From CAVXDY01 sp963760715 (GTDB lineage: Bacteria > Actinomycetota > Thermoleophilia > Miltoncostaeales > Miltoncostaeaceae): DNA of 64,000 nt. Position numbers and translations under genes: made by a program. Location: positions 310,001 to 374,000 of the forward strand of contig CAVXDY010000007.1 in the NCBI GenBank assembly GCA_963760715.1, read 5' to 3'. Positions 42,097 to 50,197 of the stretch are shown here, piece by piece. Under the pieces are notes generated by a model, which did not search any database, had not been told where the DNA came from, and saw only the letters and a list, made by a program, of their open reading frames with translations. Position 1 is the first letter of the stretch. Every line of letters starts with the position of its first letter.

Positions 42097-42668
42097 CGAA
42101 GGAGTTCGCCGCCGGCCTCGGGCGGAGGCCGCTCGGGATCCACGACCGGCGGCACGGAGCCCATCGTCGGCGCGGTCATCGACTCGACGGCCCTCACGAC
42201 CTCGAGCGAGAAGGCCCAGAGCCCGAGGGTGAAGTCCACGAACGTCGCGGGCGCCGGCTCCATCGCGCTCCGGGCGGAGGCGGGCTCCGGGGGGATGGGG
42301 AGCAGCTCGAGGGTCTGGTCCAGGTCGTCGGCGAGCAGGAGGGCGAGGTCGTTCCGAAGCTCGTCGAGCACCGGGCTGGGCGGCAGCGAGGAGGCCCAAT
42401 CGTCGATCCGGAGCGTCGACCACATGGCCGGGCCGTTCGTCCCGGCGCGTCCCCTCTCGAGCGCGCGCCGGAGCTGGGCGCCCTCGGCGGTGCCCGCCAC
42501 CTCGCGCCCGAGGCTCGCGAGGCCCGCCGCCAAGGAGCCGATCGCATCGGCGCCGGAGATCAGGTGGAGCGTCGCCAGCCGGGCGGTGAGCGAGGCGAGG
42601 AGCGTCGCCGTGCTCCGGCCCGCCTCCTCAGGTGCGTCGAACGAGACGGACCCGGCCCATGGGCGGAG
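42093..42668 (-). CDS. Helical protein of the isoprenoid operon without a canonical start
   Basis: An open frame directly continuous, in the same frame, with the TGA of the upstream gene (42669-42671). It reads SFDAPEEAGRSTATLLASLTA, LASLGREVAGTAEGAQLRRALERG, LDELRNDLALLLADDLDQTLELL, then FVDFTLGLWAFSLEVVRAVES and a Pro-rich tail. It is mainly amphipathic helix, phasin-like in character. The only canonical initiation codon is TTG 42533, well inside the first helix. Translation either starts at a non-standard codon or passes through the UGA from upstream. Confidence 0.5.
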   Translation of the reverse strand, partial: LRPWAGSVSFDAPEEAGRSTATLLASLTARLATLHLISGADAIGSLAAGLASLGREVAGTAEGAQLRRALERGRAGTNGPAMWSTLRIDDWASSLPPSPVLDELRNDLALLLADDLDQTLELLPIPPEPASARSAMEPAPATFVDFTLGLWAFSLEVVRAVESMTAPTMGSVPPVVDPERPPPEAGGELLR

Positions 42669-43226
42669 TCATTCCGGACCTCGCTTGCGGGGGCGGCCGC
42701 TCGATGAGCGGCGGGTCGTCTGCTGTTTCCTGGGGGCGGTGCGCGGCGTCTCGACCGCGATGGCCACGGGAATCCCGCCGTCGCGGAAGCCCTGGAGAAT
42801 GAGCGCGCCACGGTAGACGTCGCTCGGAAGCTCGGGCGGGAGGGGCACCTGGATCGTGAGCTGACGCGACTCCCCGGGAGGGAGCAATGTGGACGCGGAG
42901 TCGGGGTTTGCCGCGGGAAACCACGTGACCCCGGACGCGGCCACGAGGGGGGCCAGCATGGGGCTGACGACACAGTGCACACGCTGACGGTTCTCGACCT
43001 CGACGCGGAGCTCGACCGAGCCCCCCGGTGCTCCCGTTCCCCGAAGCTCCACCTCGCCGTCCGGCACGAGGACCGTGCCCGGCACGCCAGGCGCAGCCGC
43101 GCCCTGCAGTCAACGCAGGTAGCGGAGAGTCTCCTCCGCCAGCCGCGCCTGGAAGTCGGCCTGAAGGCGCAGGAGATCGGCGAACGCACCGCCCCCCCCT
43201 TCGCCGGGATCGTTGTCGATGCGCAC
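42669..43226 (-). CDS. Helix-plus-Ig-like protein with in-frame UGA
   Basis: GTG 43226, seven bases after the polyprenyl synthase stop, opens a helical stretch (FADLLRLQADFQARLAEETL and RYLR). An in-frame TGA at 43112-43110 follows, and the same frame goes on with LQGAAAPGVPGTVLVPDGEV and an Ig-like sandwich (SVELRVEVENRQRVHCVVS, GESRQLTIQVPLPPELPSD, YRGALILQGF). Changing TGA to CGA would restore RYLRRLQG. A GTG at 43085 could restart translation. Termination would separate the helix from the sandwich. It could be a decayed gene, read through, or split. Confidence 0.55.
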
Positions 43227-43232
43227 CCTCTT

Positions 43233-44303
43233 CTACTTTGCCCGCTCGATCACGTAGCTGAGCATCTCACGGACGAAGCGCCGGTCGTCGCCGTCTTCGC
43301 CGAGGATCGGCAGTTCGCTCTCGTCGAGCTCCATCGCCCGCTCGGAATACTCGACGGCCAGACGCCGGGCGTGCTCGAGAGAGCCGGCGTCGGTCATCGC
43401 CCCGAGCAGCCACTCGACGTCCTCCGGGGACTTCCGGGCGCGGGAGGTCGTCAGGAGTCGAAGTGCCCGCCGCCGGGTCCGCTGCCCCGCGGTGCGGAGG
43501 AAATGCAGGAGCATGACCGTCCGCTTGCCCTCCCAGAGGTCGCCGCTCGTCTCCTTCCCGTAGAGCCTCTCATCGCCCTCGAGGTTGAGGAGGTCGTCAT
43601 GGATCTGAAACGCGATGCCCGCAAGGAACCCGAGCTCGATCAGTGGGGTGAGGTCGCCTTCGATCGGGGTGGCCGGGCCGGGACGCGCGCCGCAGATGAC
43701 GCCGACGCGCAGCGGTGCGATCACGGTGTACCAGCAGGTCTTCTTGTAGGCCATGCGCAGGTAGTCCCGGTCCTCCAGGTCGAAGCGGTCCTCGGCGATC
43801 CAGCCCAGCTCGATCGCCTGGCCCTCGGCCGACTCTCGGGCCATTCGCTCCACTTCGCGCAGCACGAGCAGCGCCTTTCGGACGCCGAGCGTCGCCGTGT
43901 TACCCAGAAGGAGCTCGAGGGCCAGAACGTTCGTGGCGTCGCCGACGTTGATTGCCACCGGGGCCCCGTGCTCCTTGAACATCGTGGCCCGTCCGCGCCG
44001 GAACTCGGAGGCGTCCTCGATGTCGTCGTGGACGAGGAACGCGTTGTGGAAGAGCTCGAGGGCGCTCGCAGAGAGGAGCGCCTGCTCGGTGCGCCCGCCG
44101 ACCGCTCGGCAGCTTGCGAAGCAGATGGCGGGGCGAACGCCCTTCCCCTCGCGGAATGGATAGTCGGCCAGGAGGTCGTAGAGCGGTCCATAGCCTGTCC
44201 CGCGCCGCCGGGCGAAGACCCGCTCGAGCTCCTCCAGCACATCCCGGCGCGCCTGCGACAACACGCGCGCGACGAGCTCTGCGTCATGACCTGGCCTCGC
44301 CAT
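43233..44303 (-). CDS. Polyprenyl (geranylgeranyl-type) diphosphate synthase
   Basis: 356 residues. The first Asp-rich motif DDIED is at 93-97 (LFHNAFLVHDDIEDASEFRRG). The second is DDLLN at 236-240, where the last Asp is Asn. GKGVRPAI at ~54 binds pyrophosphate and GKRTVMLL lies after the second motif. It would extend allylic diphosphates with IPP. The Asn variant and the Phe/His residues before the first motif may change chain length. ATG 44303 is preceded by GGTGAG. It sits 97 bases after the reductase gene and seven before the next. Confidence 0.9.
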   Translation of the reverse strand: MARPGHDAELVARVLSQARRDVLEELERVFARRRGTGYGPLYDLLADYPFREGKGVRPAICFASCRAVGGRTEQALLSASALELFHNAFLVHDDIEDASEFRRGRATMFKEHGAPVAINVGDATNVLALELLLGNTATLGVRKALLVLREVERMARESAEGQAIELGWIAEDRFDLEDRDYLRMAYKKTCWYTVIAPLRVGVICGARPGPATPIEGDLTPLIELGFLAGIAFQIHDDLLNLEGDERLYGKETSGDLWEGKRTVMLLHFLRTAGQRTRRRALRLLTTSRARKSPEDVEWLLGAMTDAGSLEHARRLAVEYSERAMELDESELPILGEDGDDRRFVREMLSYVIERAK

Positions 44304-44400
44304 CGGGCTCACCCTGCGGCCGCCGCCCGCCGGTCCGCCTCATCCCCCGGTCCGGTGCTCGAGCCCCGTGGCCCTCGGCGTCCCGGCCGGCGGGGTTTCG

Positions 44401-45963
44401 TCACCGCCCCTCGGGCAGGCGGATCGCGAGCGACGCCGGGTCGGAGGCGGAATCACCCACGGTCCGGCCGACGGCGCAGGCCACCAGCTCGCTCGCCGCG
44501 GGCGCAAGACCGGCGGCCCACCTGAGCATGGCGCCGGGGTGATGGAGGCCGTCGCGCACCAACCTGTGCGTGCCGCTGAGGAGATCGCCGACATCGAACA
44601 TGCTCACCGCCTGCTCCAAGCTGCCGAGGAGGACGCGGCGGGACAGCAGGTCGCTCGCCGGCAGCAGGCCGGCCAGGACTCCGCCCGCGGTCCGTGCGTA
44701 GGCGGGATCCCCACGGGCCCGGGCGGCGAGGACTCGCAGAGAACGCAGCCAGACGACGTTGAGCGACCGGTTTCGAATCAGCTCGACCATCATCTGCGCG
44801 AGCGCCATGTCGTAGCGCAGGCTGTCGGCGACGGTCCGCGCATATGAGCTCAGCGAGGCCGCGGAGCAGTCGTCGCGGCGGAGGGCCTGGGCGACGACGT
44901 GGGCGGCCCATCGCCCCGAGAGCAGTGCGTATTGGATTCCCTCGCCGTTCAGGGGGTTGATCAGCCCCGCGGCATCCCCGACCAGCACCATGCGGTCGCC
45001 GACGATCGGAAGGCGGTGGTCGAAGGTGGTGAGCGGCCAGCCGACGACTTTCCCGTCGAGCCGCGCCGCGCCCAGCCGTTGCGCCACCGCCCGATCCTCG
45101 CGAACCAGTGCGAAGAGCAGGTCGCGCAGGTGATCGGTCGATGGCGGCGCCGTACGGAGAACCGTTCCGATCCCCACGTTCGCGCGGCCCCCGCCCGTCG
45201 GGAATATCCAGAAGTAGCCCGGAAAGGACAGTTCGGAGAAGTAGAGGTCCGCTCGGTCCGAAGGTCCTTCGACACCGTCGTAGTAAGCCCGCACGGCAAT
45301 CATGCGGCGTTGCTTGTCCAGGGCCCGCCCGCGCAGCCACTCGGCGGTGCGAGAGGTGGATCCGTCGGCGCCGACGACGACCCGCGCCCGTACGTGGCGC
45401 GTGGACCGCCCCTCTGTGGCCGTAACGGACACGCCGCCCGCGACATGCTCCATCGCCGTCGCGCGCTGGCCCTCGAGCAGCCGCGCTCCCGCGGCGCGCG
45501 CGGCATCGAGGATCCATGCATCGAGCTCGAGCCGGGGCACGACGCGCCCGAAGGACGGGCCTGCGCCGACCTGAGGCAGCGAACTGGTGATGAGCACGTC
45601 TCCGTTCACGGCAAGCGCCGCGGAGCGGACGACGTTGGTCGTCCCCCATTCCGGCCGAGAATCGAGGCCCAGGCCGGCAAGCTCGGCCAGGGCCACGGGA
45701 CCGACGAGGTCCCCACAGACCTTGTCGCGCGGGAACCGCTTCTGGTCGAGCAGCCAGACGCTCAGTCCCGCTCGGCTCAGATGCGCCGCCGTCAACGCGC
45801 CCGCGGGCCCGCCGCCGACGACGACGACGTCACAGTCGAACGGACGGGAGGCACGCAGCGAGATCACGGACGTCCTGCTGACGCGCGCGCCGCCGTCTCG
45901 CCCCTCTGGCTCAGCGAGCCGGACGACCGCCGCGCACTCACCGCGGCGCCCCTCCCGGTGCAT
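44401..45963 (-). CDS. Geranylgeranyl-reductase-family FAD oxidoreductase
   Basis: 520 residues of the GR2/PHBH flavoprotein fold: CDVVVVGGGPAGALTAAHLSRAGLSVWLLD (FAD), RVVVGADGSTSRTAEWL (second contact), FSELSFPGYFWIFPTGGGRANVGIG, and GDAAGLINPLNGEGIQYALLSG. Such enzymes hydrogenate or oxidise isoprenoid chains in archaeal and bacterial lipids or chlorophyll. A C-terminal helical region of about 110 residues is typical. The ATG at 45963 overlaps ispH by 26 bases and lacks a ribosome-binding site, so translational coupling is likely. Confidence 0.85.
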   Translation of the reverse strand: MHREGRRGECAAVVRLAEPEGRDGGARVSRTSVISLRASRPFDCDVVVVGGGPAGALTAAHLSRAGLSVWLLDQKRFPRDKVCGDLVGPVALAELAGLGLDSRPEWGTTNVVRSAALAVNGDVLITSSLPQVGAGPSFGRVVPRLELDAWILDAARAAGARLLEGQRATAMEHVAGGVSVTATEGRSTRHVRARVVVGADGSTSRTAEWLRGRALDKQRRMIAVRAYYDGVEGPSDRADLYFSELSFPGYFWIFPTGGGRANVGIGTVLRTAPPSTDHLRDLLFALVREDRAVAQRLGAARLDGKVVGWPLTTFDHRLPIVGDRMVLVGDAAGLINPLNGEGIQYALLSGRWAAHVVAQALRRDDCSAASLSSYARTVADSLRYDMALAQMMVELIRNRSLNVVWLRSLRVLAARARGDPAYARTAGGVLAGLLPASDLLSRRVLLGSLEQAVSMFDVGDLLSGTHRLVRDGLHHPGAMLRWAAGLAPAASELVACAVGRTVGDSASDPASLAIRLPEGR

Positions 45964-46924
45964 GGCGCAGTTCGCGGGGAAGCATGAACCGCACCCTTTC
46001 GCCAAGCGCGGCAAGCTCTTCGACGACGACCGGACCCCGGGCGCGGAACCAGTTCACGACGCCGAGGGCGAGATCCTCGGGTGTGCTTGCGCCGGCGGTG
46101 ACCCCGACCGCGGACACGGTGCGCACCCATTCCGGGTCAATGCGCCCGGCGTCCTCGATCAGCTGGGCGGCGGCGCCGACGCGGCGAGCCGTTTCCACGA
46201 GGCGTTGGGAGTTGGACGAGTTGGGGGATCCGATCACCAGGACGAGCGGCGTGCGGCGAGCGAGCACCTTGACCGCCGCCTGGCGGTTCGTCGTCGCGTA
46301 GCAGAGGTCCTCCGTCTTCGGGGCCACGATCTCGGGGAAGCGCCGACGCAGGGCGGAGACGATCGCCCCGGTCTCGTCTGCGGAGAGCGTCGTCTGACAC
46401 ACGAACGCCACGCGCCGGGGATCGCGGACCGCGAGCGTTGTCACGTCGTCCTCCGTCTCGACCAGGCGAACGGCGTCCGGCGCCTCACCCATCGTCCCAA
46501 CGGTCTCCGGGTGCCCCGCGTGGCCGATCAGCGCGACGGTGTAGCCCTGCTCGGCGAACCGGCGCGCCTCCACGTGGACCTTGGTGACAAGAGGGCACGT
46601 GGCGTCAATTGCCGACAGGCTGCGCGCCGCCGCCCCGGCTCGCACACGCGGTGACACGCCGTGCGCGGAGAAGACGATCCGCGCCCCCTCCGGGACGTCC
46701 TTCTCGTCCTCTACGAAGATTGCGCCGCGGCGGACGAGACGGTCGAGCACGTGGCGGTTGTGGACGATCTCGTGGCGTACGTAGACCGGAGGTCCGTAGA
46801 GGTCGAGCGCCCGCTCGACCGCCTCGATCGCGCGGACGACACCGGCGCAGAAGCCGCGAGGGGCGGCGAGGAACAGCCTCAGGGGGATCGACGTCCCCGG
46901 CGCTGGGCCCACCGGACAATCCAC
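45938..46924 (-). CDS. ispH: 4-hydroxy-3-methylbut-2-enyl diphosphate reductase
   Basis: 328 residues with the three [4Fe-4S] cysteines: C26 (APRGFCAGVVRA), C110 (AIDATCPLVTKVH) and C208 (EDLCYATTNRQ), plus HGVSP, HAGHPE and TTLSADET active-site motifs. It makes IPP and DMAPP, the last step of the MEP pathway. It is first in the large operon with isoprenoid-modifying enzymes; a second ispH elsewhere in the genome would be expected if this one is dedicated to the pathway. GTG 46924 starts it. Confidence 0.95.
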   Translation of the reverse strand: MDCPVGPAPGTSIPLRLFLAAPRGFCAGVVRAIEAVERALDLYGPPVYVRHEIVHNRHVLDRLVRRGAIFVEDEKDVPEGARIVFSAHGVSPRVRAGAAARSLSAIDATCPLVTKVHVEARRFAEQGYTVALIGHAGHPETVGTMGEAPDAVRLVETEDDVTTLAVRDPRRVAFVCQTTLSADETGAIVSALRRRFPEIVAPKTEDLCYATTNRQAAVKVLARRTPLVLVIGSPNSSNSQRLVETARRVGAAAQLIEDAGRIDPEWVRTVSAVGVTAGASTPEDLALGVVNWFRARGPVVVEELAALGERVRFMLPRELRHAPGGAPR

Positions 46925-47001
46925 TCACACCGCGGCGGACCTGGCAAGGCGGTGACCCCTCCGAACAGGGGAGGCTCGCGCATTCCTGTGGGGTTCGGCG
47001 G

Positions 47002-47297
47002 GTGGGCGGCGATCGGGTCGAGTGCAAGCAGCTCGGCGAGGGGCTGTGCGAGTTCCGCCTGCGCTACAACCTCGCCGAGCTACTCCACCGCTTCGAGGGG
47101 CGCGACCCGGCCCAGGCGTCCGGGAGGTCGGAGGAGGTTCTGCTGCGGGTCCTCTTCCACGCCCACGGCGACCGACTGTGCTGCTGCTCCACGGCTACGA
47201 CAAGGGGGCGGACCCGTCGGCGCGCCGCCAGCAGCGCGAGATCGCGGAGGCCCGGCGGCGTCTTCGCGCCTTCCGAGAGGGCCGGCGCGGCGCTTGA
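47002..47297 (+). pseudogene. HigB/Gp49-like RelE-family toxin, truncated and frameshifted
   Basis: The frame from GTG 47002 reads ECKQLGEGLCEFRLRYNLAEL and EEVLLRVLFHAHGDR, the middle of DUF891/HigB toxins. At about 47177 the reading passes to the next frame for TVLLLHGYDKGADPSARRQQREIAEARRRL and ends at TGA 47295-47297. The first ~25 residues of a normal toxin (the N-terminal helix-turn region) are also missing. The toxin is therefore almost certainly dead, while the antitoxin after it is intact. Confidence 0.7.
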
Positions 47298-47322
47298 CCT
47301 TCTATGTGATCTAAACCATAGT
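47294..47322 (+). promoter_or_regulatory. Promoter and inverted-repeat operator before the antitoxin
   Basis: TTGACC (47294-47299) and CATAGT (47317-47322) are spaced 17 bases, giving an antitoxin-only promoter. CTATG (47302-47306) and CATAG (47317-47321) form an inverted repeat that covers the -10 box, suiting autoregulation by the XRE antitoxin. Confidence 0.5.
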
Positions 47323-47329
47323 CCCGGGC

Positions 47330-47626
47330 ATGGCGAACGACTTCGACGACCTCCTCGCCCAGATCGAGGCTGAAGCCGAGGCGAGCGGCCCCGCCGCCGT
47401 CGAGGCCCTGCGCGCTCTCGACGCGCACTTCGCCTTCGCGGTGGAGCTGGTCACCGCCCGGCGTGCCGCGAAGATGACCCAGACCCGTCTTGCCGAGCTC
47501 TCGGGAATCCCTCAGAGCGAGATCAGCCGCTTCGAGCGGGGCCAGGGGAACCCCACCCTCGAGACGATCGGCCGGCTGCTCTCCTCACTCGATCGGCAGG
47601 TCGCCTCCGCACCGCGCGCGGCGTAA
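47330..47626 (+). CDS. XRE-family antitoxin (HigA-like)
   Basis: 98 residues. An acidic N-terminal helix (DFDDLLAQIEAEAEASGPAA) is followed by the HTH core KMTQTRLAELSGIPQSEISRFERGQGNPTLETIGRL, the standard HigA/XRE architecture paired with Gp49-like toxins. The frame is intact, unlike the adjacent toxin, and it has its own probable promoter. Retention of the antitoxin with a dead toxin could protect against a related toxin elsewhere or merely be a transition state in decay. Confidence 0.85.
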   Translation: MANDFDDLLAQIEAEAEASGPAAVEALRALDAHFAFAVELVTARRAAKMTQTRLAELSGIPQSEISRFERGQGNPTLETIGRLLSSLDRQVASAPRAA

Positions 47627-47810
47627 CGAAGGAGCCGAAGCGGGCGTGACCTCGCCGGGTGTCTCTGGGCGACGATCGTCGGGATGATCAGCGTGCCCGG
47701 GATCGCGCGACGGGCCGGTACGGCCTTCGCGGCGTGGGGCCCGGCCCGGCTGCTGGCGAGTCCGCCCTCGGGCAGCTGGCTTTCCACGCCGTCGTCTTGA
47801 TCAACGCGCC

Positions 47811-48264
47811 GTGGGCGCTCGGGCCCACCGGACGCGCCAGGCGCAGGAGAAACTCGCCCTCGGCCGAGCCAATGAGGACCAAGACCTCATCTTCGCCCGC
47901 GAGGACGGTGAGCCGATGCACCCCGAGCGTCTGTCGAGGCTGTTCGGCGCGAGCGTCCGCGAGGGCGGGGCTCCCAACCATCCGCCTCGACGATCTGCGC
48001 CACACCCACGCCACCCTCGCCCTCCAGGCAGGGGTCCACCCCAAGATCGTCAGCGAGCGCCTGGGCCACAGCGACGTCGGGATGACGCTCAACGATTACA
48101 GCCACGCGATCCCGGCATCTGAGGAGGAGTCCGCCATGCGCGTCGCGGCCCTGCGCTTCGCGCCCGAGGCGCTCGGACCGCCGTCGCCGCCCCCGGTCGC
48201 CCCTCTCGGGCGTTGGCTCCGGACGCTGGCCTGTGGGACAGTTCTCCCGCGGACGCGAGGATAG
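47811..48264 (+). pseudogene. Tyrosine recombinase (phage integrase) C-terminal remnant
   Basis: Two frames together give the catalytic C-terminus of an integrase. EDQDLIFAREDGEPMHPERLSRLF is in the first, then after a shift near 47970 LPTIRLDDLRHTHATLALQAGVHPKIVSERLGHSDVGMTLNDYSHAIP. The box-II His of HxLR is Asp here (DDLRHT), while the LGH segment and the Tyr nucleophile remain (NDYSH). The N-terminal DNA-binding and box-I Arg parts are absent. It is a decayed element, so it cannot mobilise anything. Confidence 0.8.
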
Positions 48265-48274
48265 GAGCCGCTCC

Positions 48275-49171
48275 ATGAAGGTCCGCGTGGCGGTGGTGCA
48301 GGCGACGCCCGTCGTGCTGGACGGCCCGGCTTCGGTGGAGAAGGCCTGCGCGCTGGTCGCCGAGGCGGCGGCGGGCGGGGCGAAGCTGGTCGCGCTGCCC
48401 GAGGGCTTTGTCCCGATCATGCCCCGCTCATGCTGGGGGCATCACTACGGCCTCATCGTCTCCCCGCGCTCGGTCGAGCTGCACCGCCGGATCTGGGACA
48501 ACGCGGTGGACTCGGATGGGCCCCTCGCCGCCGCCCTCGGCGACGCGGCGCGCCGTGCCGAGGCCTGGGTCGCGATCGGGGTCAACGAGCGCGAGGACAG
48601 CCGCCCCGGCACCCTCTGGAACACGCTCCTGTGGTTCGCGCCCGATGGCCGCCTGGCCCGCCGCCACCGAAAGCTCGTGCCGACGATGCACGAGCGCATC
48701 TTCTGGGGCCAGGGGCCGGGCGACGACCTGGGGGTCGTGCACGCGGAATTCGGCCGCCTCGGTGGGCTGATCTGTTGGGAGAACTTCATGCCCGCCGCCC
48801 GTCGCCACCTCCACCAGGAGGGGGTGGACTTCTACGTGGCACCCACTGCCGATGACCGCGACATCTGGGTGGCCGCGATGCGGACGTTCGCCTTCGAGGC
48901 GGGCGCATTCGTCCTGTCGGCCGTGCAGTACCTCCGCACCGCGGACTTTCCCGAGGACTTCCCGCTGCGCGAGGAGCTCGCCGGCTGCCCCGAGGTCCAG
49001 TTCACGGGTGGCAGCGTGATCTGCGACCCCTGGGGCAACATCCTGGCCGGGCCAGTGCATGATCGCGAGGAGATCCTGTACGCCGACTGCGACCTCGACC
49101 TGATCCTGGGCGCCAGACGTGTGCTCGACACCGCCGGCCACTATGACCGACCCGACCTAAGCGCTGTCTAG
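48275..49171 (+). CDS. Carbon-nitrogen hydrolase (nitrilase superfamily)
   Basis: 298 residues with the Glu-Lys-Cys triad: E43 in ALPEGFVP, K133 in RRHRKLVPTMHERIFW, and C167 in LGGLICWENFMP. Additional conserved motifs are VAPTADDRDIW and PWGNILAGPV. It is most like branch-1 aliphatic nitrilases or cyanide-degrading enzymes, which convert nitriles to acids and ammonia; the substrate cannot be fixed. ATG 48275 is preceded by TAGGAG. It lies between the integrase remnant and the left att repeat, so it may be cargo of an older insertion or core DNA. Confidence 0.9.
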   Translation: MKVRVAVVQATPVVLDGPASVEKACALVAEAAAGGAKLVALPEGFVPIMPRSCWGHHYGLIVSPRSVELHRRIWDNAVDSDGPLAAALGDAARRAEAWVAIGVNEREDSRPGTLWNTLLWFAPDGRLARRHRKLVPTMHERIFWGQGPGDDLGVVHAEFGRLGGLICWENFMPAARRHLHQEGVDFYVAPTADDRDIWVAAMRTFAFEAGAFVLSAVQYLRTADFPEDFPLREELAGCPEVQFTGGSVICDPWGNILAGPVHDREEILYADCDLDLILGARRVLDTAGHYDRPDLSAV

Positions 49172-49208
49172 TCCCCGGAAGGAGTGAAGCGGCTGACGGC
49201 TCTTGAGG

Positions 49209-49249
49209 GATGGGCCGTGCAGGGATCGAACCTGCGACCTTGGGATTAA
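49209..49249. repeat. Left 41-bp att repeat (tRNA-Lys 3' half)
   Basis: This segment matches exactly the 3' half of the tRNA-Lys gene (anticodon-loop edge to discriminator base and two bases beyond), also present at 50488-50528. It is the outer copy left by tyrosine-recombinase integration. Confidence 0.85.
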
Positions 49250-49364
49250 GAGAGCACCCGCGCGCGGTCTCGGTCTGCCTCGGGTCGTCTCGTGATTCGC
49301 GGTTCGCAAGCGCGATTTCGGCTCGGGCGCGGCGCCCCCGTCTCGTGTCGTCTCTGCGAGTCTT

Positions 49365-49383
49365 GTTGCCACCCTGTTGCCAC
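49365..49383. promoter_or_regulatory. Paired GTTGCCAC octamers (left arm-type sites)
   Basis: GTTGCCAC at 49365-49372 and 49376-49383, 11 bases apart, about 116 bases inside the left att repeat. They are the reverse complement of GTGGCAAC boxes near the right repeat. Confidence 0.45.
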
Positions 49384-49628
49384 CCGTTGAAGAGCTGGCA
49401 GCGGCAGGTCGTGCCCCACTCCAGGTCGCGGGCGCTCCTTCGGCTGGCGGCGTCGCCTGCAGAAGCATCTTGCCGACCTCAACCCGGCCCGACTGATCGT
49501 CGAGGTTCGCGCGGAGCGCGAGGCTGAGAACCCGGAACCTGCGGGTCAGCGTGGATGGCTGTCCCCCCACGACGGCATGTCCTCACGCGTCCGCGGAGGG
49601 AGCTTCCTCCCTGGCGCCGGGGGCCGGC

Positions 49629-49895
49629 TCAGGTGCGGTACACATCTCGGCGGTGATCGATGCGAAGGACGTGGACCTCATGGCGCGCATCGTCGATTCG
49701 ATAGAGGACGCGGAAGTCGCCACGACGGGCGCTCCAGATACCGGTGAGCTCGTCGCGCAGCTCACGGCCGACGCGCTGAGGGCTCTCGAGCAGCGGGCCG
49801 GTGATCAGCTCGATGACCGCCCAGGCGACCGGCTCCGGCAGATCGTCGCTGATCGCCCGAGCCGCAGGCCCGGCGACCACGAGTTCGAAGGGCAG
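49629..49895 (-). CDS. RelE/ParE-family toxin
   Basis: About 88 residues: PFELVVAGPAARAI, LPEPVAWAVIELITGPLLESPQRVGRELRDELTGIWSARRGDFRVLYRIDDARHEVHVLRIDHRRDVY. It is a complete RelE-fold ribosome-associated RNase-like toxin. The family Met position is a CTG (49895) four bases after the antitoxin stop; GTG 49880 would remove the first beta strand. The antitoxin is upstream and co-directional, the usual order. Confidence 0.85.
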   Translation of the reverse strand: MPFELVVAGPAARAISDDLPEPVAWAVIELITGPLLESPQRVGRELRDELTGIWSARRGDFRVLYRIDDARHEVHVLRIDHRRDVYRT

Positions 49896-49898
49896 GTC

Positions 49899-50177
49899 CT
49901 AACGCTTCCGCGGCGGGCGAAGCGCTCGGACCGCCGCCACGCCGCGGACGCTGTCCCCGCGCGCCATGGCCTCATGGGCCTCGCGCAGTGCCCGCACGGC
50001 GTCGCTGTCGCCGAGGACCGAGAGGGTCTCCTCGAGGCTCTCGAGCTCCTCCGGGTTAATCAGGACCGCCGCGGGCCGACCGTTTCTTGTTACCACGACG
50101 CGTTCGTGCTCGCGCTCCACCCGGTTGACGTACTCGGACAGCCGGTCTCTTACGGTTCTCAGGGCCTCGGTCGTCAT
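49899..50177 (-). CDS. Phd/YefM-family antitoxin
   Basis: 92 residues: the N-terminal DNA-binding part TTEALRTVRDRLSEYVNRVEREHERVVVTRNGRPAAVLINPEELESLEETL is the Phd/YefM signature, and a disordered C-terminal tail (EAMARGDSVRGVAAVRALRPP) wraps the toxin. ATG 50177 lies two bases from a palindromic operator. It neutralises the RelE-like toxin and represses its own operon when complexed. Confidence 0.9.
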   Translation of the reverse strand: MTTEALRTVRDRLSEYVNRVEREHERVVVTRNGRPAAVLINPEELESLEETLSVLGDSDAVRALREAHEAMARGDSVRGVAAVRALRPPRKR

Positions 50178-50178
50178 C

Positions 50179-50197
50179 GTGGCCACAATTGTGCCAC
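50179..50197. promoter_or_regulatory. Palindromic operator of the Phd/RelE operon
   Basis: CACAATTGTG at 50184-50193 is a perfect 10-bp palindrome, extended by GTGGC on one side and CCAC on the other. It is immediately upstream of the antitoxin ATG, where Phd dimers usually bind. Confidence 0.6.

Noticed and set aside
43110..43112. Selenocysteine reading of the in-frame UGA
   Set aside because: No convincing SECIS-like hairpin noticed, Sec is not expected at an Arg-like helix position, and selD here is collapsed.
37183..46924. Encapsulin-type (family 2B) isoprenoid nanocompartment
   Set aside because: No HK97-fold shell protein is encoded among the unknown genes; they are beta sandwiches and helices.
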